Shown one piece after another: positions 1-8,922 of a stretch of DNA of 64,000 bases. The stretch is from assembly GCF_014698045.1 (NCBI RefSeq), contig NZ_JACJSE010000022.1:44807-108806 (forward strand), given 5' to 3'. This stretch comes from Aulosira sp. FACHB-615. GTDB taxonomy: Bacteria > Cyanobacteriota > Cyanobacteriia > Cyanobacteriales > Nostocaceae. The notes under the pieces are model-generated. The model worked only from the letters and a program-made list of their open reading frames with translations, had not been told where the DNA came from and did no database searches. The number at the start of each line of letters is the position of its first letter. The first letter of the stretch is position 1. A program made the position numbers and the translations under genes.

Positions 1-444
1 CAAGAAATTCAACAAGCAATTCAAAAGCATCAAGGTATTTATCAAACTGTTGTTCCAGGACAACAAGTAGTTACAGGTTTAACAGTTGCCCAACTAATTA
101 AAGAGAAATTACCTGTTTTATATTTGCAAATTCAAAATCAAACTTGGTTACTAGTAGGTGATGTAGAGCCTCAAGAAATAGAAAGATTAGCTAAATCTGG
201 CAGTTTACCTAGTCCTCAAGTATTGTGGTGTACGCCGGAAGCTTTGAAAGATTTAATTAAATTATTTCAGCCAAAAATAGCTATTGCTACCTCTACTAAC
301 CTGGAGCCAAAAATTATGAATGAACTCAGTAAAAACACAACCCAAATTTTTCTCACTGGACGCGATGGTGCAATTCAATGGACACCGAATAATCAGTTTG
401 AATCATTTATTCAAGAAACAGAAAATAAATCATCTGTTTTATAG
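1..444 (+). CDS. ComEC/Rec2-like DNA uptake protein, C-terminal fragment
   Basis: The reading frame is open from the first base of the window and stops with TAG at 442-444, so only the last 147 residues are present and the true start lies upstream. The end resembles the C-terminal metallo-beta-lactamase-like part of cyanobacterial ComEC/Rec2 proteins, with segments such as LLVGD, the 'QPKIAIATS' strand and a terminal 'TGRDGAIQWTPN'. ComEC forms the inner-membrane channel for single-stranded DNA in natural transformation, and the C-terminal domain is soluble. No membrane segments are visible because they belong to the missing part. The assignment is by remembered family pattern. Confidence 0.6.
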   Translation, partial: QEIQQAIQKHQGIYQTVVPGQQVVTGLTVAQLIKEKLPVLYLQIQNQTWLLVGDVEPQEIERLAKSGSLPSPQVLWCTPEALKDLIKLFQPKIAIATSTNLEPKIMNELSKNTTQIFLTGRDGAIQWTPNNQFESFIQETENKSSVL

Positions 445-487
445 ACAAGAATTATGCTGAGTAATGAGTAGTAAGTAATACTACTCT

Positions 488-802
488 TATACCAATTTAA
501 TATGAAGACGCATATAAAAATCAATTACCCCCCTTAATCCCCCCTTGGAAAGGGGGGAAATAAGACAATCTAGTTCCCTCCCCTTTATAAGGGGAGGGTT
601 AGGGACTCACAAGTGTAGGTTTTTAACAGAGTGATGAGTAGCGACTCTAAAAATCACGATTTAATCAGAGTTTCATCACCCTCACACCCTTACACCCCTA
701 CACCCTAAATCAAGATTTTTGGGGCAGAACGTAAAAAACCTACACCTGTCAGAGGGTTAGGGAGGGGTAAAATACTGTGCAGATTTACATAAAATTGGTA
801 TT
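488..802. repeat. Composite inverted-repeat element in the 445-1088 gap
   Basis: The left end TATACCAATTTAAT and right end ATAAAATTGGTATTA are near inverted repeats, so the 315 bp between them look like a MITE-type element of the ATACCA family. The interior holds low-complexity runs such as CCCCCCTTAATCCCCCCTTGG and 'ACCCTTACACCCCTACACCC'. The rest of the 445-1088 gap is AT-rich with short repeats, and I see no gene in it. Confidence 0.5.
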
Positions 803-1088
803 ACGAGAATACCTAACGGCGAACCCGCAGGATAGGAAACAAAGTTATAAGCGTTTGAAAGAGTTATTGCGTAAGTCTTAACTCATTACTCATTACCCAT
901 TCTCATTACTTAAATAAATTAGCCTAGACTGGGTGTCTGGCATCACTGTAAACTCAATTTCTGCAAAGGTCTTAATTATTTCAATTTTTGCAGTATTTAT
1001 GATGATGTTAAAAAAATGCAACAAAGTTATAAGAAAAATAGTGGCTATTCAAAATACATCCTAAACTAGTTGAAAAAATCTTAAGTAT

Positions 1089-1373
1089 ATGCAGAAGCAC
1101 CGCTTAGGGAAAGTAGTGGTTTTCTTTGGCAACTTTCCCTTGACTATTCATGTACCCGCAGCACCACGGAATGAGCAGTTAAATTTTTTGCGCGATCGCA
1201 TCATTTTTCATGCTAATAATCTTGTAGAACATGGATTATGGGAAGAACCACTGAGTGATCGTGAACTAGAAAGAATTATGGCAGATGTGGAAATTGAGCC
1301 AGTATTTTTTCCTCGGCTTTGTGATGTTGTAGCTTATCCTGGGCAGATATTGAGAAAATTATTCAGACATTAA
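1089..1373 (+). CDS. Conserved-looking hypothetical protein, 94 aa
   Basis: This is a small soluble protein with no signal peptide or membrane span. It opens with MQKHRLGKVVVFFGNFP, has a basic and hydrophobic N-terminal half, and has an acidic middle containing 'EPLSDRELERIMADVEIEP'. I do not recognise the family. It starts with ATG at 1089 after an AT-rich 5' region with no clear Shine-Dalgarno sequence, and it contains a HIP1-like GCGATCGC site. It stands alone, with the next gene on the opposite strand. Codon use resembles the neighbours, so it is likely a real gene. Confidence 0.55.
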   Translation: MQKHRLGKVVVFFGNFPLTIHVPAAPRNEQLNFLRDRIIFHANNLVEHGLWEEPLSDRELERIMADVEIEPVFFPRLCDVVAYPGQILRKLFRH

Positions 1374-1462
1374 AGAAAAATACAGAATCAAAAATTAATA
1401 GACATATTGCCAAAATTTTGATTTACAAGCTTTTCCTTGCGCTCATAGGTAAACCAAAAAAT

Positions 1463-2428
1463 TCAATTCTGACTCCTGATTTCTAATTCTGCTAAAGCTA
1501 CCGCACCCCAAAGTGGTGCATCATCACCCAAAGCCGCCGGAAGAATTTCAAAATCTATTTCTGGTAAGGCGGTTTCACGGGCTGTTTTCTCTACAGTATT
1601 CCACCAAAGTTCTCCTGCTTTGGTTACACTACCGCCTAAAATAAACCTTTGTGGGTTAATCAAATTCGCTACATTTCCAATACCCACACCCAAAGCCCAA
1701 GCGCCACCTTGCAAAATATTAATTGCCAACTCATCACCTTGCGCCACCGCGTCACTGATGATTTTGCCAGTGATTAAATCTAAATCGTCATTGACTAAGC
1801 TACGTAATTGTTTACCTGAAAAGTGATTTGCTGGTTTTAATAAATATTCTTTGGCATCTTGAGCCATATAAGGGCCTGATGCTAGTCTTTCTACACATCC
1901 TTGTTTACCACATAAACATACTGGCCCCGCAGGATTAACTACTATATGTCCAATTTCACCAGCCATACCTGCGTTACCACGCCAAGGTTTACCATTCAGT
2001 ATCCAACCACCGCCTACACCAGTGCTGATGGTGATATAAAACAAGCTATCGTATTCTTGACCAGCACCAAAGCGATGTTCACCCAAAGCTGCAATATTAG
2101 CATCGTTATCTACACTAGCAGGTACACCAAATTCTTGTTCTAGCAAGTGTTTGAGAGGTAGATTTTCCCAGCCAGGGACATGATGCGAAAGTCGCACTGT
2201 GCCTGTAGTAAAGTCTACAGGGCCGCCAAAGCTAACACCAATAGCTGTGGGAGTTTCACCTTGGAGTAAATTATAGATGAGCGATCGCATAATTTCTAAA
2301 TCAGTGGTAGCATTAGCACCTGTGGGTGAGAGACGACGTTCATAACGCAACCATTGACGCGAACCAAGTTGAGTTACGGCTGCGGCTAACTTAGTACCAC
2401 CAAAATCAAGGGCTAGAATTAATGTCAT
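1463..2428 (-). CDS. ROK-family sugar kinase (glucokinase-like)
   Basis: This 321-residue protein has the complete ROK fold signature. The N-terminal phosphate-binding loop is LDFGGTK (residues 7-13), the catalytic Asp lies in SVDNDAN (Asp109), and the glycine-rich ISTGVGGG segment lies near residues 134-141. The zinc site includes His161 and C-x-C-x4-C (CLCGKQGC, Cys171, Cys173, Cys178). ROK kinases phosphorylate glucose, fructose, N-acetylglucosamine or N-acetylmannosamine with ATP in the cytoplasm, and the exact substrate cannot be read from the sequence. The length is normal and the ATG at 2426-2428 begins exactly at the conserved N-terminus. In cyanobacteria a glucokinase would feed the oxidative pentose phosphate route, whose gnd lies about 9 kb away. 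Confidence 0.85.
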   Translation of the reverse strand: MTLILALDFGGTKLAAAVTQLGSRQWLRYERRLSPTGANATTDLEIMRSLIYNLLQGETPTAIGVSFGGPVDFTTGTVRLSHHVPGWENLPLKHLLEQEFGVPASVDNDANIAALGEHRFGAGQEYDSLFYITISTGVGGGWILNGKPWRGNAGMAGEIGHIVVNPAGPVCLCGKQGCVERLASGPYMAQDAKEYLLKPANHFSGKQLRSLVNDDLDLITGKIISDAVAQGDELAINILQGGAWALGVGIGNVANLINPQRFILGGSVTKAGELWWNTVEKTARETALPEIDFEILPAALGDDAPLWGAVALAELEIRSQN

Positions 2429-2500
2429 TTGTTTGAATAAGCTAAATGCGATCGCTTATTCAGCTTACTAGGGATGCAAAATGACAATCAAGCACACAGC

Positions 2501-2905
2501 CTAGAAGATTTTTTGGCTGTAGATTTTATTAGGATACATATTTTCAAAATAAGTAATAGCAACTTCACCAAATACCTTCACAGCAGTCGCCCCAATTACA
2601 GGTTGCACAACTTGTCCAATACCAGGAACCCACCCTGCAATCATACCGCCCATCTCAAATAAAACTTGTCCACCACCCATTGCGATGATTGCAGCTGCTG
2701 TTGCGCCAGCGCCACTAGCAGGAATTAAATTCACACCATAAACTTGAGCAATTCTACTAACAACAGCCGCCTGTACACCAGCTAAACCAGCTTGAAACGT
2801 AACTACACCAATCATAAAAGTTCCACCAGCAATTCCAGCTGCTGCTCCCGCTCCCATCATTAACCAAAGTTCATCTCTAGCTTGGTCACGACAATATTTA
2901 TTCAT
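2501..2905 (-). CDS. Small membrane-associated protein, DUF697-like
   Basis: This 134-residue protein is rich in Ala and Gly. It has hydrophobic stretches at about residues 18-48 and 64-105 that may enter the membrane. The C-terminal half (AQVYGVN..., WVPGIGQ, ATAVKVFGEVAITYFE) resembles the end of the DUF697 family, in which a similar domain follows small GTPases, but there is no GTPase domain here. It starts at ATG 2905, and a short AT-rich gap separates it from the ROK kinase downstream on the same strand. The function is unknown. Confidence 0.5.
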   Translation of the reverse strand: MNKYCRDQARDELWLMMGAGAAAGIAGGTFMIGVVTFQAGLAGVQAAVVSRIAQVYGVNLIPASGAGATAAAIIAMGGGQVLFEMGGMIAGWVPGIGQVVQPVIGATAVKVFGEVAITYFENMYPNKIYSQKIF

Positions 2906-3305
2906 AGCAGAAATCTCGCTACCAAAAATTATTTCTTGTCTACTCAGGAAATTTCAGATTCATAACTGGGTAGATGCAGCGAGCAGCATTGGCTCTCAAC
3001 ATACTTTGCATTTCTAGGCTTTATAGGAAGGGATAGATAATACTAATTCTATAAGAAAATGCACTCAATAAACCCTGTAAAAAGTTTGTATACAACCTCT
3101 CTCTAAAAAACAATAAATTACATTTTGATTAAGAAATAGTATAGGAATCATATTTGATTTCTGAAAAACCAAATTGTCTAGAAACACATTTATGATATTA
3201 TCTAAGGATACTGGCAATATCCATCTAGAGATATCATCAATCAGTAAATTTAGCTATTTTTGATACACTGAATAGGTTTATTTACAAATAATTAATTTTT
3301 AAAAT
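2906..3305. other. AT-rich intergenic region
   Basis: This 400 bp stretch between two minus-strand genes is AT-rich with stop codons in all frames. I see no gene, tRNA or clear repeat. The promoter of the 2501-2905 gene must lie at its left end. Confidence 0.4.
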
Positions 3306-3329
3306 AGAGATGTGAAAATTCACATCTCT
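3306..3329 (-). terminator. Hairpin terminator after the 108-aa exported protein
   Basis: A perfect 11-bp stem, AGAGATGTGAA pairing with TTCACATCTCT, has a two-base loop and is followed on the minus strand by an A/T-rich stretch with T runs. It lies 16 bp after the stop of the gene at 3345-3671. Confidence 0.6.
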
Positions 3330-3344
3330 ATGTTTTGATTTGAT

Positions 3345-3671
3345 TTAACGATTTTTTGTCTCTAAATCTCTCAGTCGCACTTCATTTTCCCGCTTACCAG
3401 TTCTGAGGGAATCTTCATAATTTCTGGTAGCTTGTGAATGTTGACGTTCTTTAGTAGCGTAATAAGGTTTACTAGGTTCATTTCTGCCTATTCTGCGGTC
3501 TTTAGCAGTGTAATAAGGCGGTGCTATTTCTACTTTATGATTTTTTGCAGAATAATAGCCATCAGCCAACACAGAATTACTTGGTAGGCTAATCAAAATC
3601 ACCAAAGCAACGAGGATAAATACTGCTATTTTGCTAATTAACTGACGAAAAAAACTTTGAATTTTTAGCAT
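3345..3671 (-). CDS. Small exported protein with PYY-x2-K repeats
   Basis: This 108-residue protein has a basic start (MLKIQSFFRQLISK) and a hydrophobic core at about residues 14-30, ending near 'SNSVLADG', a plausible signal peptidase I site. The mature part repeats a short motif three times (GYYSAKNHK, PYYTAKDRR, PYYATKERQ) and ends in a highly charged Arg/Glu-rich tail. It is probably a periplasmic or outer-layer protein. I do not recognise the family. It is flanked by a hairpin terminator. Confidence 0.5.
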   Translation of the reverse strand: MLKIQSFFRQLISKIAVFILVALVILISLPSNSVLADGYYSAKNHKVEIAPPYYTAKDRRIGRNEPSKPYYATKERQHSQATRNYEDSLRTGKRENEVRLRDLETKNR

Positions 3672-3765
3672 GGAAGAATTTTCCTATGTCTGAAACAAAT
3701 GCCTAAATGCTAAAAATACTAATTGCGATTAACGTCTTCCTCTAGGCTAATTATCTGTATATAAA

Positions 3766-3794
3766 AAGGAAGGTGATAAATATTCACCTTCCTT
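3766..3794 (-). terminator. Terminator of the aldolase gene
   Basis: The stem AAGGAAGGTGA pairs with TCACCTTCCTT (11 bp) and is followed on the minus strand by TTTTTAT. It sits 25 bp after the aldolase stop codon. Confidence 0.7.
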
Positions 3795-3818
3795 AATTAA
3801 GAATCTTATTGGTTAAAT

Positions 3819-4901
3819 TTAGGCAATAGTTACATCTGGTGATAAATAAACATCTTGAATGGCGTGAAAGAGTTTCACACCTTCTTCAAATGGACGCTGA
3901 AAAGCTTTACGTCCAGAAATTAAGCCAGTACCGCCAGCCCGTTTATTAATCACAGCAGTACGTACTGCTTCCGCAAAATCATTTTTACCAGATGCGCCAC
4001 CAGAATTAATTAAGCCTGCTCTGCCAGCATAGCAATTTAACACTTGATAACGAGTTAAATCTATGGGGTGATCAGTGGTTAAGTCTGTATAAATTCGCTC
4101 ATTTGTTTTGCCGTAACTTTCACCTGTAGCTTTAGCAACTGCACCATAACCATTGTTATATTCAGGTAATTTCTGTTTGATAATATCGGCTTCAATGGTT
4201 ACACCCAAATGATTTGCTTGTCCAGTTAAGTCAGCCGCCAGATGATAATCTTTATCTTGTTTGAAAGCATTATTACGCAGATAGCACCAAAGAATAGTCA
4301 CCATACCCAATTCATGGGCGCGTTCAAATGCACGACTAATTTCTTGAATTTGTCTAGTTGATTGTTCGGAACCAAAGTAAATTGTTGCGCCTATAGCAAC
4401 TGCACCTAAATTCCAAGCTTGTTCGACACTAGCAAATAAGACTTGATCAAATTGGTTGGGAAAGGTTAAGAGTTCGTTATGGTTAATTTTGACAATAAAC
4501 GGAATTTTGTGGGCATATTTGCGTGAGACAATGCCTAATACTCCTAAAGTTGTGGCAACAGCATTACAACCACCGGCTATTGCTAATTTGACGATATTTT
4601 CTGGGTCAAAGTATATCGGGTTTGGCGCGAAAGATGCTCCAGCCGAGTGTTCAATGCCTTGGTCAACAGGTAAAATTGAAAGATAACCAGTATTTGCCAA
4701 ACGACCTGTAGAATAAAGTTGTTGCAGATTCCGCAACACTTGAGGATTGCGATCGCTATTTAACCAAACTCGATCTACAAAGTCTGGCCCTGGTAAATGC
4801 AATAAATCTTGAGAAACTTTGGCTTTGTAGTTCAGCAGGTCTTCTGCTTCTTTACCTAACACTGACTCGATAGAACTAGCCTCTATCAATGTAGTAGTCA
4901 T
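3819..4901 (-). CDS. fda: Class I fructose-bisphosphate aldolase
   Basis: This 360-residue protein is of the DhnA/bacterial class I aldolase type. It interconverts fructose 1,6-bisphosphate with dihydroxyacetone phosphate and glyceraldehyde 3-phosphate through a Schiff base, in glycolysis and the Calvin cycle. Recognisable parts are 'SILPVDQGIEHS', the strand IPFIVKINHN, the IEADIIKQK segment where the Schiff-base lysine is expected, and the phosphate loop 'GLISGRKAFQRP'. Length is as expected. It lies just downstream of rbcLXS on the same strand but about 440 bp away and with its own terminator, so it is probably transcribed separately. Cyanobacteria usually also have a class II enzyme. Confidence 0.88.
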   Translation of the reverse strand: MTTTLIEASSIESVLGKEAEDLLNYKAKVSQDLLHLPGPDFVDRVWLNSDRNPQVLRNLQQLYSTGRLANTGYLSILPVDQGIEHSAGASFAPNPIYFDPENIVKLAIAGGCNAVATTLGVLGIVSRKYAHKIPFIVKINHNELLTFPNQFDQVLFASVEQAWNLGAVAIGATIYFGSEQSTRQIQEISRAFERAHELGMVTILWCYLRNNAFKQDKDYHLAADLTGQANHLGVTIEADIIKQKLPEYNNGYGAVAKATGESYGKTNERIYTDLTTDHPIDLTRYQVLNCYAGRAGLINSGGASGKNDFAEAVRTAVINKRAGGTGLISGRKAFQRPFEEGVKLFHAIQDVYLSPDVTIA

Positions 4902-5045
4902 AGCACTTTCCTCAAACTTGAGAAAATAAGTTGGCCCTTACCCTAGCATTCTGACATTTTATCTCTCAGACAACCGAACTATTTCAGCAAAAACTTATTT
5001 TTGGAAGCTAGTATATGTTCTTTAGAGTTAATTTGAGTAATCGCC

Positions 5046-5142
5046 CTAGTACAAAAAGGCAAAAGTAAAAATAAAGAATAACGATACCACAAGCCTTTTA
5101 GCAATTCCAAATAGTCTGTTTATTTAAGCCGACCTGTACTAG
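5046..5142. mobile_element. Miniature inverted-repeat element, CTAGTACA family, copy 1
   Basis: The ends CTAGTACA and TGTACTAG are perfect inverted repeats. The interior (AGGCAAAAGTAAAAATAAAG..., CAAGCCTTTTAGCAATTCC) closely matches the elements at 25032-25188 and 47947-48056. It is non-coding and 97 bp long. The remaining DNA between fda and rbcS (4902-5342) shows no gene. Confidence 0.7.
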
Positions 5143-5258
5143 TGCCAAATATTTTTCAGTATTTTTTGCTATTACTGCTGTCAGTTGTGCCGCTTTTATC
5201 TTTTTAGAGAAATTGTACACAACAAACAGCATAGTTGAATGTGATGTATTAGCCAAAA

Positions 5259-5289
5259 AAAAGAGAGGTTGTTATTTTACCTCTCTTTT
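5259..5289 (-). terminator. Terminator of the rbc operon
   Basis: The stem AAAAGAGAGGT pairs with ACCTCTCTTTT (11 bp), flanked by A and T runs. It lies 53 bp past the rbcS stop codon. Confidence 0.75.
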
Positions 5290-5342
5290 TTAAATTTCAT
5301 CGACTCAGGTATCAGGACTTTTATCCTTTACCTGTAACTTTT

Positions 5343-5672
5343 TCAATATCTGTTGGGTTTGTGAACAATGAAGCTGAGGACTTGGCACTGCTTGATGTTG
5401 TCGAAACCTACAACACGGATGTAGTGAGTAGGATATTGAGAACGACAAGCTTGAACTTCGCCTAATACTTCGCGGGTGGTTTTAGCACCGAACAAAGGCA
5501 GCTTCCACAGTGTCCAGTAGAACTCTGTGGGTTCAGAAACTTCGTTAAATTCAATTGCTGGAATGTAGCCTTGGCTCAGAATGTACTGAACTTGTTTTTC
5601 AATTTGAGCATCGCTGAGGGGGGGAAGATAAGAAAGGGTTTCGTAGCGGCGCTCTTTTGGTAGGGTTTGCAT
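5343..5672 (-). CDS. rbcS: Rubisco small subunit
   Basis: This is a 109-residue form I Rubisco small subunit. The protein caps the L8 core of the CO2-fixing enzyme in the carboxysome. It shows the family pattern 'ETLSYLPPLSDAQIEKQ', the conserved EFYWTLWKLPLFG and the C-terminal 'YIRVVGFDNIKQCQ'. It is the last gene of rbcL-rbcX-rbcS, 45 bp after rbcX, and ends before a strong terminator. Confidence 0.97.
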   Translation of the reverse strand: MQTLPKERRYETLSYLPPLSDAQIEKQVQYILSQGYIPAIEFNEVSEPTEFYWTLWKLPLFGAKTTREVLGEVQACRSQYPTHYIRVVGFDNIKQCQVLSFIVHKPNRY

Positions 5673-5717
5673 AACTGGTGATAACTGTTTGCTATTTTGT
5701 GACGGCTTGGAAATTTC

Positions 5718-6125
5718 CTAACTGGCTAAGTTATCCCAGTCAGGATCGGAAAAACTCTGTTGTTCTGATTCAGGACTGGGGTTAGATAAACTCAGCTGCG
5801 TGATGCGTTCTAAGTGCTGGCGGCGTTGTTCTGTATTAGCTTGCTGAATACCAGTCCGAACCATTTCTGGTAAGAACTCAACAACTTCTTCGGCAATGTG
5901 TTCTCTGACTGTCATTATCCGCAAAGCTAAATCTGGCTTTTCTTGGAAAAGTTGTTTAATGTAAGCTTCTCCATCCTGGACTTTTCCTGCGGAAAAGTTA
6001 TGTAACCAAATTGCCAATGGTGGATTCGTTTCGCCTAGCTGTGCCAGTACAGTCCTTAGCGCCTGATAAGTCAGGTAGCTTTGGAGCGTTCTGGCTGTAT
6101 CTTTCGCAATTTGCTTGAGATTCAT
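5718..6125 (-). CDS. rbcX: Rubisco assembly chaperone RbcX
   Basis: This 135-residue protein begins MNLKQIAKDTARTLQSYLTY, the typical RbcX N-terminus. RbcX is a homodimeric helical chaperone that binds the RbcL C-terminal tail and promotes assembly of RbcL8. It lies between rbcL and rbcS, the standard order in filamentous cyanobacteria. The C-terminal tail is Ser/Pro/Glu-rich and probably disordered. Confidence 0.95.
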   Translation of the reverse strand: MNLKQIAKDTARTLQSYLTYQALRTVLAQLGETNPPLAIWLHNFSAGKVQDGEAYIKQLFQEKPDLALRIMTVREHIAEEVVEFLPEMVRTGIQQANTEQRRQHLERITQLSLSNPSPESEQQSFSDPDWDNLAS

Positions 6126-6147
6126 GCTTGACCCAGCCCAAATTTAA

Positions 6148-6211
6148 GTTAAAAGTAAAAAGTAATAAGTAAAAAGATTTCTTTTACCTTTTAACTTTTT
6201 ACCTTTTACTT
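6148..6211. repeat. Hairpin-forming repeat between rbcL and rbcX
   Basis: The rbcL-rbcX spacer contains AAAAGTAAAAAGTAATAAGT facing CTTTTTACCTTTTACTT, an imperfect inverted repeat in mRNA. Such structures inside the rbc operon may attenuate or stabilise transcripts, which is an inference. Confidence 0.45.
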
Positions 6212-6216
6212 GATGA

Positions 6217-7647
6217 TCAGACGGTATCAACTGCCTCAAACTCGAACTTGATTTCTTTCCACAGTTCGCAAGCCGCAGCCAATTCAGGAGACCACTTAGC
6301 GGCTTCACGGATGATATCGTTACCTTCACGAGCCAAGTTGCGGCCTTCGTTACGAGCTTGGACTACTGCTTCTAACGCTACACGGTTAGCAGTAGCACCA
6401 GGAGCATTACCCCAAGGGTGTCCAAGTGTACCACCACCGAATTGTAGTACGGAGTCATCACCAAAGATTTCAACCAACGCGGGCATGTGCCATACGTGGA
6501 TACCACCGGAAGCAACTGCCAATACACCAGGTAGAGAAGCCCAATCTTGGGTAAAGTAGATACCGCGAGACTTGTCTTGCTCAACGTAGTTTTCCCGCAA
6601 CAGGTCAACGAAGCCCATTGTAATACCACGTTCACCTTCCAATTTACCTACAACTGTACCGGTGTGGATGTGGTCACCACCAGATAAACGTAGGGCTTTA
6701 GCTAATACACGGAAGTGGATACCGTGGTTCTTTTGACGGTCGATTACTGCGTGCATCGCGCGGTGGATGTGCAGGAGAACGCCGTTGTCACGACACCAAC
6801 GAGCCAAGGTGGTGTTAGCGGTGAAACCTGCTGTTAGGTAGTCGTGCATGATGATGGGCTGATTGAGTTCTTTAGCGTATTCAGCCCGCTTCAGCATTTC
6901 TTCACAGGTAGGAGCAGTCACGTTGAGGTAGTGACCTTTGATTTCGCCGGTTTCTGCTTGTGCTTTGCTGATAGCATCAGACACGAACAAGAAGCGATCG
7001 CGCCATCTTTGGAATGGTGCAGAGTTGATGTTTTCGTCGTCTTTGGTGAAGTCCAAACCACCGCGCAAACACTCGTATACAGCGCGTCCGTAGTTCTTAG
7101 CAGACAAACCTAGTTTGGGCTTAATTGTACAACCCAACAAAGGACGACCGTATTTGTTTAATTTGTCACGCTCAACTTGGATACCGTGAGGAGGCCCTTG
7201 GAAGGTTTTAATGTAAGCAACAGGAAAGCGAAGGTCTTCTAAACGCAATGCCCGCAAAGCTTTAAAACCAAATACGTTACCTACAATTGAGGTTAAAACG
7301 TTGGTGATGGAGCCTTCTTCAAAGAGATCCAGAGGATAGGCAATGTAGGCAATAAACTGGTTGTCTTCGCCAGGAACTGGTTCGATATCGTAGCAACGAC
7401 CTTTGTAACGATCTAGATCGGTTAATAAGTCTGTCCATACGGTTGTCCAAGTACCAGTAGAAGACTCAGCCGCTACAGCCGCAGCTGCTTCTTCAAAGGG
7501 AACTCCAGGCTGGGGTGTAACACGGAACGCCGCCAGAAGATCCGTATCTTTAGGTGTGTAATCAGGTGTGTAATAAGTTAGTCTGTAATCTTGAACCCCG
7601 GCTTTATACCCAGCTTTTGACTGAGTCTTCGTTTGAGCGTAAGACAT
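6217..7647 (-). CDS. rbcL: Rubisco large subunit
   Basis: This 476-residue form IB large subunit is the catalytic chain of ribulose-1,5-bisphosphate carboxylase/oxygenase. It starts 'MSYAQTKTQSKAGYKAGVQDY'-like, with the TYYTPDYTPKDTDLLAAFR region. It has the carbamylated lysine motif GGLDFTKDDENINS, the substrate-loop sequence 'GRPLLGCTIKPKLGLSAKN', the RVLAKALRLSGGDH strand and 'GGTLGHPWGNAPGA'. It is full length. It is the first gene of rbcLXS on the minus strand and is preceded by about 1 kb without genes, in keeping with the long leader described for Anabaena rbcL. Confidence 0.98.
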   Translation of the reverse strand: MSYAQTKTQSKAGYKAGVQDYRLTYYTPDYTPKDTDLLAAFRVTPQPGVPFEEAAAAVAAESSTGTWTTVWTDLLTDLDRYKGRCYDIEPVPGEDNQFIAYIAYPLDLFEEGSITNVLTSIVGNVFGFKALRALRLEDLRFPVAYIKTFQGPPHGIQVERDKLNKYGRPLLGCTIKPKLGLSAKNYGRAVYECLRGGLDFTKDDENINSAPFQRWRDRFLFVSDAISKAQAETGEIKGHYLNVTAPTCEEMLKRAEYAKELNQPIIMHDYLTAGFTANTTLARWCRDNGVLLHIHRAMHAVIDRQKNHGIHFRVLAKALRLSGGDHIHTGTVVGKLEGERGITMGFVDLLRENYVEQDKSRGIYFTQDWASLPGVLAVASGGIHVWHMPALVEIFGDDSVLQFGGGTLGHPWGNAPGATANRVALEAVVQARNEGRNLAREGNDIIREAAKWSPELAAACELWKEIKFEFEAVDTV

Positions 7648-8607
7648 ATCTATCCTTCCAAGATGTCACTCTTTTTACTTATCAAATCACGTTTTGTGCA
7701 ACTTCCTCTCACCATTTTTTCACCCCCATCACTAGAGGAGAAAGTTAGGCACAATTTGTTGTTAGAGGTCGTCTTCGCCAAAGGGTAGCAGTGCTTCTTT
7801 AATTAACACTTGGTTTCTCACCAGTGCTGTTCATGCTCAGGAGTGTATATCCTGGCGCTTGCGCCCTCGTTGGATGAAAAAATTTCTTTTATCTATTCTT
7901 CTTGACTCGCTAAACCTTTGTAGCCTCAGTAAAAACTCTCTAATTTGCAGAAAGTAAGAGGTTATTCTCGTTTACATCCGTTTAATTATGGAAATGCGCG
8001 TTCTCGCTTACATTTCCGCACCCGCACTCCTGCTGTGTTTCCAATTTGTAGAAAACAAACCAGAAGAGACTTTGCGGGATACTGATTTAGTCGAGTAGTC
8101 AGCGAAAGACAAAATTGCACACAACGTAATTTGTAACTTGTCTCACAATATATCAATAAATTGCATAAGTTATTCTTTGAAAGTTCTTAACTTATTTATT
8201 TAATTTTTTTATTACATAAAGTTTTAAACATTTTGTTAAAAATAGTTTACAAAAATGTACAAAGGTGTAAGGCATTAAGCTTGGCAAAATCACGACTACT
8301 GATATCCTAAAAAAATCAAAGATTAAGTATTGACAGATGTTTTATTTTCTGCATGTGTGGGAATCTTAACTAACAAAGGATTGTGGGTTAAGGTGTATGG
8401 AATGGAAAGATTCGTCGAGTGTTGCATTGACTCAAAGGCATTGTCTACTATCTTTCAGGACTTACGTACAAAGATTATCTGTAGAGATTAAGTGAAAGGG
8501 TGAAAGGATTTGAGATGTAAGGATTTTGAATCAGTACACCCCTATACCCTCGCCAAAACCCTTGATTGTTCGTTGATTTATTCAATAAGTCGGTGATCTA
8601 GTTGTGT
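7648..8607 (-). promoter_or_regulatory. Long rbc upstream region with dispersed repeats
   Basis: About 960 bp between rbcL and the toxin-antitoxin genes carry no gene. The right part holds a degenerate copy (about 8455-8590) of the AGGACTTACG repeat family. The AT-rich block at 8140-8270 (minus strand TTATGC...GATATATTG) lies about 500 bp from the rbcL start, where a distal start site is known in Anabaena. A promoter there is an inference. Confidence 0.35.
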
Positions 8608-8656
8608 GATGGTTTTGCGGTAGGCGATCGCTGTTTGTAGATAAAATAAAATAAAG
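8608..8656 (+). repeat. 49-bp direct repeat left of the toxin-antitoxin pair
   Basis: The sequence from GATGGTTTTGCGGTAGG to AAAATAAAATAAAG recurs at 9243-9291 with only two mismatches. It contains a HIP1 site and the AT-rich region where the operon promoter should be. Confidence 0.8.
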
Positions 8657-8679
8657 TGATTTTCAAAGAAAACATCATC

Positions 8680-8922
8680 ATGTCTTCGCTTCCTGTCAAC
8701 GAAGCTCAAAAACAGTTGCAACAGCTAATCGACCAAGTTGCAGAACAAGGTAAACCTGTAATTATTCAAGGCGATCGCGGTAATGCTATTCTGCTGTCAG
8801 AACAGGATTGGTCTGCAATTCAAGAAACTCTCTACTTGTTATCTGTTCCTGGAATGCGAGAATCTATCAAAGAAGGACTAGCAACTCCTATTCAAGAATG
8901 CAATGAGGAATTGAATTGGTGA
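8680..8922 (+). CDS. YefM/Phd-type antitoxin
   Basis: This is an 80-residue Phd/YefM antitoxin. The N-terminal DNA-binding part has 'MSSLPVNEAQKQLQQLIDQV', the turn GKPVIIQGDRGNAILLSEQDW is typical, and the acidic C-terminal tail would wrap the toxin. I chose the ATG at 8680 over the upstream start at 8656 because family members begin here. It neutralises the YoeB toxin encoded next to it and together with it should repress the operon. The two genes overlap by 7 bp, indicating translational coupling. Confidence 0.88.
   Translation: MSSLPVNEAQKQLQQLIDQVAEQGKPVIIQGDRGNAILLSEQDWSAIQETLYLLSVPGMRESIKEGLATPIQECNEELNW

Noticed and set aside
7648..8300. A defined NtcA or RbcR binding site upstream of rbcL
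   Set aside because: Several GTA/TAC and T-N11-A spacings occur in this AT-rich DNA, but none is distinctive enough to report as a site.
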